From Candidatus Planktophila lacus (GTDB taxonomy: Bacteria; Actinomycetota; Actinomycetes; Nanopelagicales; Nanopelagicaceae), in NCBI RefSeq assembly GCF_002288325.1, contig NZ_CP016780.1, positions 930,001-994,000 on the forward strand: a DNA stretch of 64,000 bases. The letters run 5' to 3'. This document shows, piece by piece, positions 57,155 through 64,000 of the stretch. The number at the start of each line of letters is the position of its first letter. Within the stretch, counting starts at the first letter, position 1. The notes beneath the pieces were generated by a model. The model was not told where the DNA came from. It made no database searches and saw only the letters and a list, made by a program, of their open reading frames with translations. A program made the translations under genes and the position numbers.

Positions 57155-58321
57155 TTAAAGCGCACGAGCCATGCGATTGAAAGCTTCAGTAATTATCTCA
57201 GGACTGGTTGCAAAGTTAAGGCGAACATAATCTTTTCCGGAGGCGCCATAGATATGGCCCGGATTAAATGCCACTTTCGCACGCTCCACGATTGCAGCAC
57301 CTGGATCTTCGCCAAGATTTAACTTACTTACATCAAGCCAAGCCAGATATGAACAATGTGGAATCGTGTAGCCAATAGTTGGAATCTTTTCTTTGATAAG
57401 TTCGGCGATGAGCTTTCTATTGTGATCTAGTTGTTCAATCACTGTATTTAGCCAAAGCTCGCCTTTTTCAAAAGCAGCCACCGTTGCAAAGGCTCCAAGC
57501 AAGGAAGCGCGATAGTGCAAGGCAGGTGGAAGTTCATTTAACTTCTCATGCATCTTCGCACTCTGCGAAATTATAATTGCGCATTTGAGCCCTGCGATAT
57601 TCCATCCTTTACTAGCCGCGTTCACAGCCACGCCTACTTCAGCGGCATCTTCACCCAGTGCTAACAATGGGGTAAACGGTTGCTCTTTAAAGGTTAGCGG
57701 CGCATGAATTTCATCTGAGATAACTATGACGCCGTGCTTCTTGGATAGCGCAACTATGCGAAGTAAATCTTCGCGGCTGTAGACCTTGCCCATTGGGTTA
57801 TGAGGGCTACAGAGTAAATGAACCTTTAACCCGCTTTGATAAGCCTTTTCAATGCCGGCCCAATCGTGGCTCCAACCTGTTCCATCGGCTTCTTCTGCGT
57901 TCTTTATAAATGGAACATCTACCATTGCAATCTTGGTCTCATTAATCCAGGTGTAGAAGTTTTGATAGACAGGTGAGCTGATTAAAACTTTATCTCCCGG
58001 CTTGGCGAATACACGCAATAGCTCGACAACGGCAACTCCGACATCAGTTGCGATGCGCACAAAAGTTGGCTCCACATCCCAGTTCCAACGGCGCTTTGCG
58101 AAACCAGAAAATGAAGTACCCATCTCGGGGATTGAGCCGAGATATCCCAAATCTGATTTCGAAATCATTTCAGATAAAACTTCGCGAATTCCGTCGGCTA
58201 CTGGAAAATCCATCTCAGCGACAGGCAGCGGAAGGATGTCATGGGTAAAGCCTCGCCATTTCTCGCTGCGATGTGTCTGTAACTCAGCAAGAGAAGGTGC
58301 AGAAATTAGGCGATCGCTCAT
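57155..58321 (-). CDS. patB: MalY/PatB-type C-S lyase (class I/II aminotransferase fold)
   Basis: A 388-residue PLP enzyme that probably cleaves cystathionine or related C-S substrates. Features are SEKWRGFTHDILPLPVAEMDFPV, SSPVYQNFYTWI, LLCSPHNPMGKVY and the PLP lysine in AVNAASKGWNIAGLKCA. PatB-type beta-lyases release homocysteine or thiols. It lies 17 bases after the LacI-family regulator. Confidence 0.9.
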   Translation of the reverse strand: MSDRLISAPSLAELQTHRSEKWRGFTHDILPLPVAEMDFPVADGIREVLSEMISKSDLGYLGSIPEMGTSFSGFAKRRWNWDVEPTFVRIATDVGVAVVELLRVFAKPGDKVLISSPVYQNFYTWINETKIAMVDVPFIKNAEEADGTGWSHDWAGIEKAYQSGLKVHLLCSPHNPMGKVYSREDLLRIVALSKKHGVIVISDEIHAPLTFKEQPFTPLLALGEDAAEVGVAVNAASKGWNIAGLKCAIIISQSAKMHEKLNELPPALHYRASLLGAFATVAAFEKGELWLNTVIEQLDHNRKLIAELIKEKIPTIGYTIPHCSYLAWLDVSKLNLGEDPGAAIVERAKVAFNPGHIYGASGKDYVRLNFATSPEIITEAFNRMARAL

Positions 58322-58338
58322 GTGCGTGAGTATGCCAG

Positions 58339-59352
58339 TTAAGCCTCGTTTGGTGAAAGGCGGCGCGTTGAATTTCGTACTACAAGCGTTGTTGGAAGAA
58401 CTAGTGAATGCGGTTCAGCGCTTGGTTTTCTTAACCGTTCCATAATTGACCACGCTGCCATCTCACCCATTAACTGCACTGGTTGTTCGATAGTTGTTAA
58501 ATCGGTGTATTCAGACATTTCATGGCCATCAAAACCCACAATAGAGAGATCCTCTGGCACTTTTAAGCCGTGGCGGCGAGCAGCTTGCATTGCACCAAAT
58601 GCCATCTCATCTGATTCGCAGAAGATTGCAGTTGGGCGATTTGGGCGAGCCAATAGATCATCCATCGCTCTTGCTGCCGTGTGCATGGTGAAATCTCCGT
58701 GGACCTCAAGTGATGGAACCCATTCAATCTTGTTTTCTTGCAGCGCTTGAATAAATCCTTTACGGCGATCTTGTGGCACACTGAAATTAAAGGGATCATC
58801 CGGATGGCCCGACATCAAGCCGATTCTCTTGTGGCCCTGATTTACTAAATGTTGCGTAGCTGTTCTTGCTGCAGCAACATCATCGATTGCAACGCTAGAA
58901 CATTTGTTATGGTGCATACCAACTAAAGAAACCGGTATTCCTAGATTCAAAATCGAGTCGAACTCTTCTTCAGTTGGCGGCAAACTAATTACGATCAACG
59001 CATCTACTCGACCCTTTAGAAGCTGATGTTGAAAGAGTCGTTCGCGGCCTTTCATCTGGCTGAAGTTGTAGAGAAGCAGATCAAAGCCCGCTTCGCGGAG
59101 CGCTTGTTCGGCACCACTGATTACTTGCGCGAAGTACCAACGCGAAATGAAGGGCGCAACTACTCCGATGCTGTTAGTTCTGCCGAGTGGGGTTTTATTA
59201 GTTGCTGGAGTAATCGGATAATTAAGTTTCTCCGCTGCAGCCATGATCTTTGCGCGAGTTGCATCGTTAACGTGGTGAAAGCCGCGCAGAGCGCGAGAGA
59301 CCGTGGCAGTTGAAACGCCTGCCTCTTCGGCGATCTCTTTAATGCCCGCCAT
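58339..59352 (-). CDS. LacI-family transcriptional regulator
   Basis: A 337-residue regulator from the ATG at 59352, which has a perfect GGAGGA just upstream. A longer frame to 59418 is not needed. The N-terminal HTH is GIKEIAEEAGVSTATVSRALRGFHHVNDATRAKI, and the periplasmic-binding-like ligand domain includes NSIGVVAPFISRWYFAQVISG and SIVGFDGHEMSEYTDLTTIEQP. The ligand is unknown (sugar, nucleoside or amino-acid derived). It heads the minus-strand run patB-oxidoreductase-metB. Five TGCAA boxes lie directly upstream. Confidence 0.93.
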   Translation of the reverse strand: MAGIKEIAEEAGVSTATVSRALRGFHHVNDATRAKIMAAAEKLNYPITPATNKTPLGRTNSIGVVAPFISRWYFAQVISGAEQALREAGFDLLLYNFSQMKGRERLFQHQLLKGRVDALIVISLPPTEEEFDSILNLGIPVSLVGMHHNKCSSVAIDDVAAARTATQHLVNQGHKRIGLMSGHPDDPFNFSVPQDRRKGFIQALQENKIEWVPSLEVHGDFTMHTAARAMDDLLARPNRPTAIFCESDEMAFGAMQAARRHGLKVPEDLSIVGFDGHEMSEYTDLTTIEQPVQLMGEMAAWSIMERLRKPSAEPHSLVLPTTLVVRNSTRRLSPNEA

Positions 59353-59373
59353 GGCTCCTCCTTTTATCGCTCC

Positions 59374-59447
59374 TGCAACCTCTGAAAATTTCTGCAACAG
59401 ACTATGCAAGAACTGCAAAAGTACGGCAAGAGAGACGTTGGTTGCAA
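59374..59447. promoter_or_regulatory. Cluster of five TGCAA boxes upstream of the LacI-type gene
   Basis: TGCAA occurs in the same orientation at 59374, 59393, 59405, 59414 and 59443, within 74 bases before the regulator start. Two copies are CTGCAAC with similar flanks, and two form TGCAAGAACTGCA. They probably mark operators or an autoregulatory promoter, although LacI operators are usually palindromes with central CG. Confidence 0.45.
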
Positions 59448-59475
59448 GGGGTGGAGTTTAGTTACTTGTTTTGGC

Positions 59476-59880
59476 TTATTTGGCTTCCAGGATCATTGAG
59501 ACAGAGTTGATGCACCAGCGCTGATCAGTTGGAACCTCATAACCTTCGCCCTCAAAGACATGTCCTAGATGTGAGTCACACGATGCGCAACGAACTTCAG
59601 TGCGAATTCGTGGCGCAAGCGAGCGGTCTTCGATCAAGGTGACGGCATCATCGGCGGTAGGTGCGTAGAAAGAAGGCCAGCCGCAGCCGGAATGAAACTT
59701 GGTTTCCGAACGAAAGAGTTCTGCATTGCAAGCTTTGCAGCGATAAATACCCACAGTTTCGCTATCGGTGTATTCGCCAGTAAATGGACGTTCGGTGGCG
59801 CCATTACGTAGTACCTCATATGAAAGTGGGTCGAGTTTTGCCTTTAACTCTTCTTCATTGAGCTCAATTTTTTTCGCCAT
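59476..59880 (-). CDS. msrB: Peptide-methionine (R)-S-oxide reductase MsrB
   Basis: Repairs the R form of methionine sulfoxide. The 134 residues hold the zinc Cys pairs YRCKAC and VRCASC, HSGCGWPSFY, and the catalytic Cys in QRWCINSVSM. The start shares a base with the msrA stop (TAATG). Confidence 0.96.
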   Translation of the reverse strand: MAKKIELNEEELKAKLDPLSYEVLRNGATERPFTGEYTDSETVGIYRCKACNAELFRSETKFHSGCGWPSFYAPTADDAVTLIEDRSLAPRIRTEVRCASCDSHLGHVFEGEGYEVPTDQRWCINSVSMILEAK

Positions 59881-60410
59881 TAGATGCTCGCTCCTTGGGG
59901 AAATGCCGTGCCGGTACTTGAATGGCAGTCATATCCGTTGGGATTCTTCGCTAGATATTTCTGGTGATACTCCTCGGCTAAGTAGTACTCAACGCCAGCG
60001 GCGCTAAGAATTTCAGTAACAATCGCACCGATTCCATCTGCTGTGAGCGCGTTTTGGTAGAGATCTCTAGTTGCGAGCGCTTCGGTCATTTGTTCAGGCG
60101 TTGTCGTATAGATCGCGCTGCGATATTGGGTTCCGATATCTCCACCTTGCGCATTTAGCGAAGTTGGATCATGCATTGTCCAAAATTCTTCAAGCAGTCT
60201 GCGATAAGTAACAATTGCTGGATCAAATTCAACGCAGACCATTTCGGCGTGGCCTGTTGCTCCTGTGCATACAGCTTCATAGCTCGGATTGGCGATTGTG
60301 CCGCCCATGTAACCAACGCTGGTATTTGTTACTCCATCAATCTTCCAATAACGCCTTTCAGCGCCCCAGAAGCAGCCAGTTGCGAAATATGCGATCTCCA
60401 TAGCGCGCAT
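59880..60410 (-). CDS. msrA: Peptide-methionine (S)-S-oxide reductase MsrA
   Basis: Repairs the S form of methionine sulfoxide. The 176 residues show the catalytic FATGCFWGAERRYWKIDGV motif near residue 10, VGYMGGTIANPSYEAVCTGATGHAE and FWTMHDPTSLNAQGGDIGTQY. A second in-frame ATG (60401) is also possible. It pairs with msrB, giving both stereoisomer repair activities in one unit. Confidence 0.96.
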   Translation of the reverse strand: MRAMEIAYFATGCFWGAERRYWKIDGVTNTSVGYMGGTIANPSYEAVCTGATGHAEMVCVEFDPAIVTYRRLLEEFWTMHDPTSLNAQGGDIGTQYRSAIYTTTPEQMTEALATRDLYQNALTADGIGAIVTEILSAAGVEYYLAEEYHQKYLAKNPNGYDCHSSTGTAFPQGASI

Positions 60411-60462
60411 TCTTTCAGGTGATAGCGATTCCTGCTCAGTTAGGTAACCTAGGTCTACCTGC

Positions 60463-60534
60463 GCCCCCGTAGCTCAGGGGATAGAGCACCGCCCTCCGGA
60501 GGCGGGTGCACAGGTTCGAATCCTGTCGGGGGCA
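60463..60534 (+). tRNA. tRNA-Arg (anticodon CCG)
   Basis: The acceptor GCCCCCG pairs with CGGGGGC. The anticodon loop CTCCGGA between CCGCC and GGCGG carries CCG. The T-arm is ACAGGTTCGAATCCTGT. The discriminator A is at 60534 and no CCA is encoded. A TAGGTAACCTA palindrome (60441-60451) lies just upstream. Confidence 0.96.
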
Positions 60535-60696
60535 CGCGACCTAAATCACCTCTCATTTACCAAATCTCTTTCCATTCATCCTTGTTTATCAACCTAGTAA
60601 CAGGGAGAATTGGTCACTTACGCGAGAAGATTTTGAGCTTTGTCTTGATTTCATCGCGTCTTGGATTTCACTGCATTTACCAGAAGGAGATAACTC

Positions 60697-60966
60697 ATGG
60701 ATTGGCGACATCAATCAGCATGCCGCGACGAAGATCCAGAGCTCTTCTTTCCCGTAGGCAATACAGGCCCCGCCCTAACTCAAATTGAAGAGGCGAAAAA
60801 AGTCTGCAATCGCTGCATCGTTAAAGATGCTTGTTTAGCTTGGGCGTTAGAGAGTGGACAAGATGCTGGCGTTTGGGGCGGCCTCTCTGAAGATGAGCGC
60901 CGTGCGCTTAAGCGCCGTGCAGCACGTAATCGAGCGCGCATGATGGAGCAGAACAACTCCATTTAG
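60697..60966 (+). CDS. whiB1: WhiB-family transcriptional regulator (WhiB1-like)
   Basis: An 89-residue iron-sulfur transcription factor found only in Actinobacteria. It has four Cys ligands (Cys9, Cys37, Cys40, Cys46), the VWGGLSEDERRALKRR element with GVWGG, and a basic tail. A strong GAAGGAG precedes the ATG. As in Mycobacterium, it is convergent with the pdtaS kinase gene (Rv3219/Rv3220c order). Confidence 0.96.
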   Translation: MDWRHQSACRDEDPELFFPVGNTGPALTQIEEAKKVCNRCIVKDACLAWALESGQDAGVWGGLSEDERRALKRRAARNRARMMEQNNSI

Positions 60967-60974
60967 TTTTAAAT

Positions 60975-60996
60975 CAATTTAAATCGATTTAAATTG
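60975..60996. repeat. 22-base perfect palindrome between whiB1 and pdtaS
   Basis: Two 11-base arms, CAATTTAAATC and GATTTAAATTG, meet without a spacer at a central TCGA. The site is A/T-rich and overlaps the pdtaS stop codon (60989-60991). It sits between convergent gene ends. It has little stem G/C and no T tail, so a terminator is doubtful. Confidence 0.6.
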
Positions 60997-62458
60997 GAAA
61001 AGTTAAACGCGCTTCGGTTCCTGCAGTTGTACGAACCAGATCAATATTTCCGCGTAACTCATTTTCAGTCAGCGTGCGTACTATCTGCAAACCTAGGTTT
61101 GAAGATTCCGCCATTGAAAATCCTTTTGGTAGGCCGACTCCATCATCAAAGATAGTTATCTCGGCGCCACTTTGGCTGCGGGCAACCGTTATCGTTAAAT
61201 GGTTTCCTGATTCGGCTAGGCCATGTTCTAGCGCGTTATGAATTAGCTCGGTCACAACTAGAGAAAGTGGCGTTGCGATGCGCGGATCAAGAGCGCCAAG
61301 TTCTCCCGTACGCGCGATCTGTAACTGACCCATTCGCGGACTCAGGTCTAATGCATGGGCGACTAGTCGATCTAAAACATCATCAAAGGCAACAGATGCT
61401 TCGGCGCTACTGGAAAGCGTTTCGTGAACGAGAGCGATAGATGCGATACGGCGGACTGCTTCATTTAACGCAGCACTTGCGGCAGGATCTTCAATGCGCC
61501 GTGATTGCAATCTAAGTAAAGCCGAAACGGTCTGCAAATTATTTTTAACGCGATGATGGATCTCGCGAATAGTTGCATCTTTTGTTACTAGTTCGCGCTC
61601 ACGACGACGAAGTTCTGTAACGTTCTGCAAAAGTACAATTGCACCGATTCGATCGCCACCTGCAAGCAATGGAAGCGCTAACAGATCAACAGTTCCGCCA
61701 GCATTTTCAATTTCAACTCTTCGTAGCGCCTTGCCGCTCAAACCTACTTCGATCGCTTCTTCGTGCGCTTCAAGTTTTACGACCGAGACTTTACGTGCGG
61801 CTTGTCCGAGATTATTTCCTTCGAGTTCGCCGGCCCAGCCCATTCGGCTAAAGGCCGATTTTGCATTCGGGCTGGCGTAGATAATTGCACCGTTGATATC
61901 CAGCCTTATTAGTCCATCTCCAACACGAACTGCCGGATCAAAGAGTTCGCTATGTTCGGTATAAGGAAAAGTTCCTTCTGCCACCATGCGATAAACGTTA
62001 TGGGCGACTTCTCGATAATTTAACTCAAGGCGACTTGGTTGGCGCATGAGTTCGGCGTTGCGATGTCGCGAAATTACTGCGATTACCTGATCACCGAGAA
62101 TTACCGGAATTGTCTCTTCCTTAATGAAAATCTCTCCGAACTTTTCTGGTTGTGCATCGCGAATGATTTCGGCTTCCGATAGCGCCTGATCAATTCTGGG
62201 ACGGGCACCCCATTCGATTTCATCGCCGATTACATCCTGGTTAAAAACGGTGGCAGCCGTTGTTGGGCGAATATGCGCAACCGCAACATATCCAGATGGC
62301 CAAGTCTTAAAATCTTTGCGAAGGGGAACCCATAGAATCAAATCAGCAAATGAAAGGTCGGCTAGGAGTTGCCAGTCAGAGGTTAACTCGCGAATGCGCC
62401 TAATCTGTTTAGCATCTAACGGGCTTCGATCCCGCAAAAACTCTTCTAATTTAGGCAT
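60989..62458 (-). CDS. pdtaS: PdtaS-like sensor histidine kinase
   Basis: A 489-residue soluble kinase with an N-terminal GAF-like domain (about 1-155), a PAS-like domain (about 175-285) and a HisKA_2 core. The phospho-acceptor is in EIHHRVKNNLQTVSALLRLQ (near residue 300), and the HATPase motifs are ELIHNALEHGLAE, FDDGVGLPKGF and SNLGLQIVRTL. In Mycobacterium PdtaS acts with the ANTAR regulator PdtaR; no pdtaR is in the window. There are no transmembrane segments. Confidence 0.94.
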   Translation of the reverse strand: MPKLEEFLRDRSPLDAKQIRRIRELTSDWQLLADLSFADLILWVPLRKDFKTWPSGYVAVAHIRPTTAATVFNQDVIGDEIEWGARPRIDQALSEAEIIRDAQPEKFGEIFIKEETIPVILGDQVIAVISRHRNAELMRQPSRLELNYREVAHNVYRMVAEGTFPYTEHSELFDPAVRVGDGLIRLDINGAIIYASPNAKSAFSRMGWAGELEGNNLGQAARKVSVVKLEAHEEAIEVGLSGKALRRVEIENAGGTVDLLALPLLAGGDRIGAIVLLQNVTELRRRERELVTKDATIREIHHRVKNNLQTVSALLRLQSRRIEDPAASAALNEAVRRIASIALVHETLSSSAEASVAFDDVLDRLVAHALDLSPRMGQLQIARTGELGALDPRIATPLSLVVTELIHNALEHGLAESGNHLTITVARSQSGAEITIFDDGVGLPKGFSMAESSNLGLQIVRTLTENELRGNIDLVRTTAGTEARLTFPI

Positions 62459-62464
62459 CGCAAA

Positions 62465-62857
62465 CTACCCTTGTAACCATTCATGGAGCGCTGGTTTTAT
62501 CTCCTGAGTTGCAAACCAAGTTAGCTCTTCACCATCTGGTGAAACCAAGAAAGCGCATTGCACGTTCTCCCACTTGGCGAGATCCTTTAAAATCACAAAA
62601 TTTTCACCGTGCTCGGCAATTTCGGGATCGCTAACTTCCAACGCCAAGATAAAGCCAGCACTTGTTGGATTTGCGCGCATCTCTAGCGCTTCATCGGCTG
62701 CGAGCATTGAAAGCAGGAATTCGCCTTCTTCTTCATCCATCTCGCTATTTGCTGTTAGAAACTTAATTGTTGGGGCATATAAAGGTCCGCACTCCATAGA
62801 ATGTGATTCTAGGAATGCGGCGATTTCTTCAACCGTTACTGGAAGATACCCACGCAT
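62465..62857 (-). CDS. DUF6912-like hypothetical protein
   Basis: A 130-residue acidic soluble protein beginning MRGYLPVTVEEIAAFLES, then EEEGEFLLSMLAADEAL and FILALEVSDPEIAEHGENF. This matches the layout of the DUF6912 family found near this locus in other Actinobacteria. The function is unknown. It precedes pdtaS by six bases in the same direction. Confidence 0.65.
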   Translation of the reverse strand: MRGYLPVTVEEIAAFLESHSMECGPLYAPTIKFLTANSEMDEEEGEFLLSMLAADEALEMRANPTSAGFILALEVSDPEIAEHGENFVILKDLAKWENVQCAFLVSPDGEELTWFATQEIKPALHEWLQG

Positions 62858-62890
62858 GGCGCTAAGGGTATAAGAGATTTAAGGCTGGCT

Positions 62891-63985
62891 TTACTTCCGA
62901 GAAATTGCGCTTATCGCCTGCGCGATCTTGCCGATCTCTTTGCGCAGCGCTCCCCTTTCAGAAGCTTGCACCAGAGTTGTGCGTTCATCGATTGCTAACT
63001 GGCAAGATCGCGGGTCCCAAGGAAGATTCCACTGAACCGAAGATCTGAGCGGCGCCCGCTTTGAAGCGTTTATCTCTTGATCGCGCTTATTCGAAGAATT
63101 TGTCTTCACAAGATGAATCTCGGCAGATATGGAGATATTTGTAAGACTTTGAACAAATTCATCGCATCGTTTCTGCGCCAGAAAAGTTGAGTTGGTTGTA
63201 AAGAAAAGTTGATTTGCATTGCGAGCTGCCCAAATCTTTACCGCTGAACTCCAACGTCTATCGGATAGTTCTCGAGCGAGGAATGCCACTGAGCCAAGAT
63301 CAATAACTATCAGTTCGAACTTTTCTCCTGCAGCCATAACTTTTTCTTCAAAATCTGCGGTTGTCTCTTGGGTTAACTCCATTATTGATAAGTTCTCAGA
63401 AAAATCACGCCATCTTGCTTCGCTAGATAACTTACGTTGATCCAAGAGCGATGAGATAGCCGGTGCTTGAAAGCTGGCTTCAATCAGTAGAGTTTTAACG
63501 CCTAATAGAGCGCTTTCTTGCGCCAGATTTATAGCGATCGTTGTATTTGCAGTTCCATGCCCAATACCTCCAACAGCAACTACCTTGGCTCCGCACTTTG
63601 TATTTGCATGGATCATTGGCGCTCGAAAGCTAGAGGATCTGACATTTTCCAAGATGGCTAAGGTTAAGTTTTCCGGAGAAGTTGGCCTTGCAAAAACGTT
63701 GGAAAATCCTCGATCGTTTCCAGAATGATCGGCAAATCCAAAGAGTGAAGTACTAGGTGATTCCAACTTTTCTATCTCAGCTGAGCTAGCTCCGGGTAGG
63801 TCTGTTGAGAATAAAAGCAGAAGTTTTTTTCCTGAGTTAACAGATAACGCCCTTTGCAGTTCTGAAAAATCCATTACTCTGGCAACGACGTTCCATCCTT
63901 GGCTAAATAGCGCGCGTGAAACCTGTCCCTCAAATTCAGGATCTGCGATTGCAGTTATTACCGTTGGTACTTCTAAGAGATCCAT
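62891..63985 (-). CDS. ssd: Septum site-determining protein Ssd/CpaE-like ATPase
   Basis: A 364-residue protein with an N-terminal receiver-like segment (VPTVITAIADPEFEGQVSRALFSQGW) and a MinD/ParA-like domain. The Walker A region reads VVAVGGIGHGTANTTIAINL, without the usual KGGxGKT lysines. A Walker B-like FELIVIDLGSVAF is present. Ssd proteins (Rv3660c type) usually start a tad pilus cluster, and the neighbours upstream lie outside this window. GGAG precedes the ATG at 63985. Its frame closes in the window. Confidence 0.85.
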   Translation of the reverse strand: MDLLEVPTVITAIADPEFEGQVSRALFSQGWNVVARVMDFSELQRALSVNSGKKLLLLFSTDLPGASSAEIEKLESPSTSLFGFADHSGNDRGFSNVFARPTSPENLTLAILENVRSSSFRAPMIHANTKCGAKVVAVGGIGHGTANTTIAINLAQESALLGVKTLLIEASFQAPAISSLLDQRKLSSEARWRDFSENLSIMELTQETTADFEEKVMAAGEKFELIVIDLGSVAFLARELSDRRWSSAVKIWAARNANQLFFTTNSTFLAQKRCDEFVQSLTNISISAEIHLVKTNSSNKRDQEINASKRAPLRSSVQWNLPWDPRSCQLAIDERTTLVQASERGALRKEIGKIAQAISAISRK

Positions 63986-64000
63986 GGGCTACTCCAAGGC

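Noticed and set aside
60435-60462. IdeR/DtxR-like iron box before tRNA-Arg
   Set aside because: TTAGGTAACCTAGG matches only one half of the 19-base IdeR consensus.

Overview
The window looks like a piece of a streamlined, moderate-G+C actinobacterial chromosome, most probably from the freshwater acI lineage (Nanopelagicales; Planktophila or Nanopelagicus type). This placement is an inference from gene content and order. The supporting signs are actinobacterial synteny (valS-folC-DUF4233-ndk-mreBCD-mrdA-rodA-rne; tig-clpP1-clpP2-clpX; whiB1 next to pdtaS), WhiB, PdtaS and Ssd homologues, a group II truncated haemoglobin, and a Glu72-type RpiB. Gaps are very short, many genes meet as ATGA or TAATG, and six convergent pairs overlap at their 3' ends. 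I see no insertion sequence, phage, CRISPR array, rRNA or origin.

Layout. 1-18.4 kb (minus strand): RNase E/G (cut by the window edge), the elongasome genes rodA-mrdA-mreD-mreC-mreB, ndk, folC, valS, clpX, an MFS transporter, clpP2-clpP1, a secreted protein and trigger factor. 18.4-20.9 kb: divergent tRNA-Pro and tRNA-Gly, then a divergent pair of secreted proteins, one collagen-like and one glycine-rich. 20.9-30.4 kb: rpiB, trmB, pepN, an HNH protein, mscS, glbO, an MFS transporter, a thioesterase, ettA, and tRNA-Arg directly abutting orn. 30.4-33.6 kb: tRNA-His, ppa, an ammonium transporter with PII, a secreted nuclease-like protein and tRNA-Lys. 33.7-38.8 kb: two large secreted proteins (one with a gluzincin HExxH site), a class-V PLP enzyme and an alpha/beta hydrolase.

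38.9-47.8 kb is one continuous minus-strand run: an FMN riboswitch, ribD-ribE-ribBA-ribH, mutM, then cysD-cysNC (sulfate activation to PAPS), a TSUP anion transporter and a sulfotransferase. 47.9-53.8 kb: an FKBP lipoprotein, argG, a methyltransferase, a two-component system, a secreted coiled-coil protein and a short HPF. 53.9-59.4 kb: a LacI-family regulator followed by a C-S lyase, an FAD oxidoreductase, a trans-sulfuration enzyme and two small membrane proteins. 59.5-64 kb: msrB-msrA, tRNA-Arg, whiB1, pdtaS, a DUF6912-like protein and an Ssd/CpaE-like ATPase.

The points most worth checking are: a CCA-less tRNA-Arg ending one base before the orn start codon, so that tRNA 3' processing could create a leaderless orn mRNA; an Amt transporter with Glu in place of the first twin-His residue; a PAPS-making gene pair followed by a sulfotransferase and, within this window, no sulfate-reduction genes; a divergent pair of collagen-like and glycine-rich secreted proteins; and a cluster of five same-orientation TGCAA boxes before the LacI-type regulator. 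Nothing here can firmly be called a new system. Operon limits, promoters and regulator sites are read by eye.
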